DNA of 5,832 nt from DASZMJ01 sp035551935 (GTDB taxonomy: Bacteria; Planctomycetota; Planctomycetia; Isosphaerales; Isosphaeraceae), in assembly GCA_035551935.1 (NCBI GenBank), contig DASZMJ010000610.1:1-5832 (forward strand), given 5' to 3'. The notes beneath the pieces were generated by a model. The model ran no database searches, was not told the origin of the DNA, and saw only the letters and a list, made by a program, of their open reading frames with translations. Positions 5,637-5,832 of this stretch are shown piece after piece. The translations under genes and the position numbers were made by a program. Numbering within the stretch: position 1 is the stretch's first letter; each line of letters opens with the position of its first letter.

Positions 5637-5703
5637 GGTCCGCTATTGCGGACCATCCTCGATCCGGCCCTCGAGACCGGAGGTCCGCAATAGCGGACCC
5701 TAC
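5633..5703. repeat. Nested inverted repeat between convergent genes, possible bidirectional terminator
   Basis: Two perfect 22-base arms (5633-5654 and 5682-5703) are reverse complements across a 27-base spacer. Each arm also folds alone: ggtccgctattgcggacc has 7-bp stems (GGTCCGC/GCGGACC) around TATT. The spacer has a smaller inverted pair (CTCGA 5658-5662 / TCGAG 5671-5675). Read outward, each arm begins with TAG: the first at 5634-5636 is the stop of the CAP gene; the second, on the minus strand at 5702-5700, is the stop of the gene entering from the right edge. The structure resembles a palindromic interspersed repeat or small non-autonomous element. A terminator role is inferred from its position between converging genes; no T-run is present. 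Confidence 0.85.
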
Positions 5704-5832
5704 AAGAGGTCGAACTCCGCGCCGGCCTCGGTCAACCGCTCGCTCAGGGCCGCTTCGTCCTCGGGCTCGGCGTGGAAGACGACGTGGAACGACGCCGGGG
5801 GCCGGCCCGGCTCGCCCTCATCCTCGGAGCGC
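5700..5832 (-). CDS. C-terminal end of an unidentified protein (cut by window edge)
   Basis: The minus-strand frame from the right edge to a TAG at 5702-5700 encodes 43 residues, including RPPASFHVVFHAEPEDEAAL and ending AGAEFDLL. Nearly all third codon positions are G or C, as in the neighbouring genes, and the composition (acidic, with strand-like SFHVVFHA then helix-like DEAALSERLTEAG) looks like real protein. I do not recognise a family from this fragment. It converges with the CAP gene, and its stop codon lies in the right arm of the inverted repeat. Confidence 0.6.
   Translation of the reverse strand, partial: RSEDEGEPGRPPASFHVVFHAEPEDEAALSERLTEAGAEFDLL

Overview
The window comes from a high-GC bacterium, most likely a member of the Planctomycetota and probably of the Isosphaeraceae or a close relative. 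The strongest marker is a DUF1559 gene with a pilin-like N-terminus (RRRGFTLIELLVVIAII) and a C-terminal HPGGINVLFADGSVKF motif. It is followed by the usual small transthyretin-like lipoprotein. A glycine/tyrosine-rich secreted protein and a CAP-domain protein fit the same group. The taxonomic call is inference from gene families and base composition; no marker gene is present.

Layout, left to right. (1) Positions 1-806, leftward: a secreted Gly/Tyr-rich protein of unknown function, cut by the left edge. (2) Positions 1040-3717, leftward: a three-gene set transcribed in the order DUF1559 pseudopilin-like protein, small lipoprotein, DUF3616 beta-propeller-like protein. A stem-loop lies before, at each junction of, and after this set. 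(3) Positions 3718-4187: a gene-poor gap holding a strong leftward terminator-like hairpin, a second hairpin and a four-copy 18-bp direct repeat. (4) Positions 4188-4664, leftward: peptide methionine sulfoxide reductase MsrA, with a perfect TATAAT element upstream. (5) Positions 4761-5636, rightward: a secreted protein with one canonical CAP/SCP domain and a second, degenerate copy. (6) Positions 5633-5703: a large inverted repeat, each arm itself a hairpin, supplying the TAG stop codons of both convergent genes that flank it. (7) Positions 5700-5832, leftward: the C-terminal end of an unidentified gene cut by the right edge.

How the genes work together: most products look exported (signal peptides, lipoprotein signal, prepilin-type leader), so this is mainly a cell-envelope or secretome region, with the probably cytoplasmic MsrA as a protein-repair enzyme. 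No RNA genes, CRISPR array, transposase or phage gene was seen. The most unusual features are non-coding: the nested inverted repeat that supplies both stop codons, the 25/25/31-bp-spaced direct repeat, and the serial intergenic hairpins. The most interesting protein feature is the CAP domain duplication with loss of active-cavity residues in the second copy. No clear new multi-gene system is apparent.
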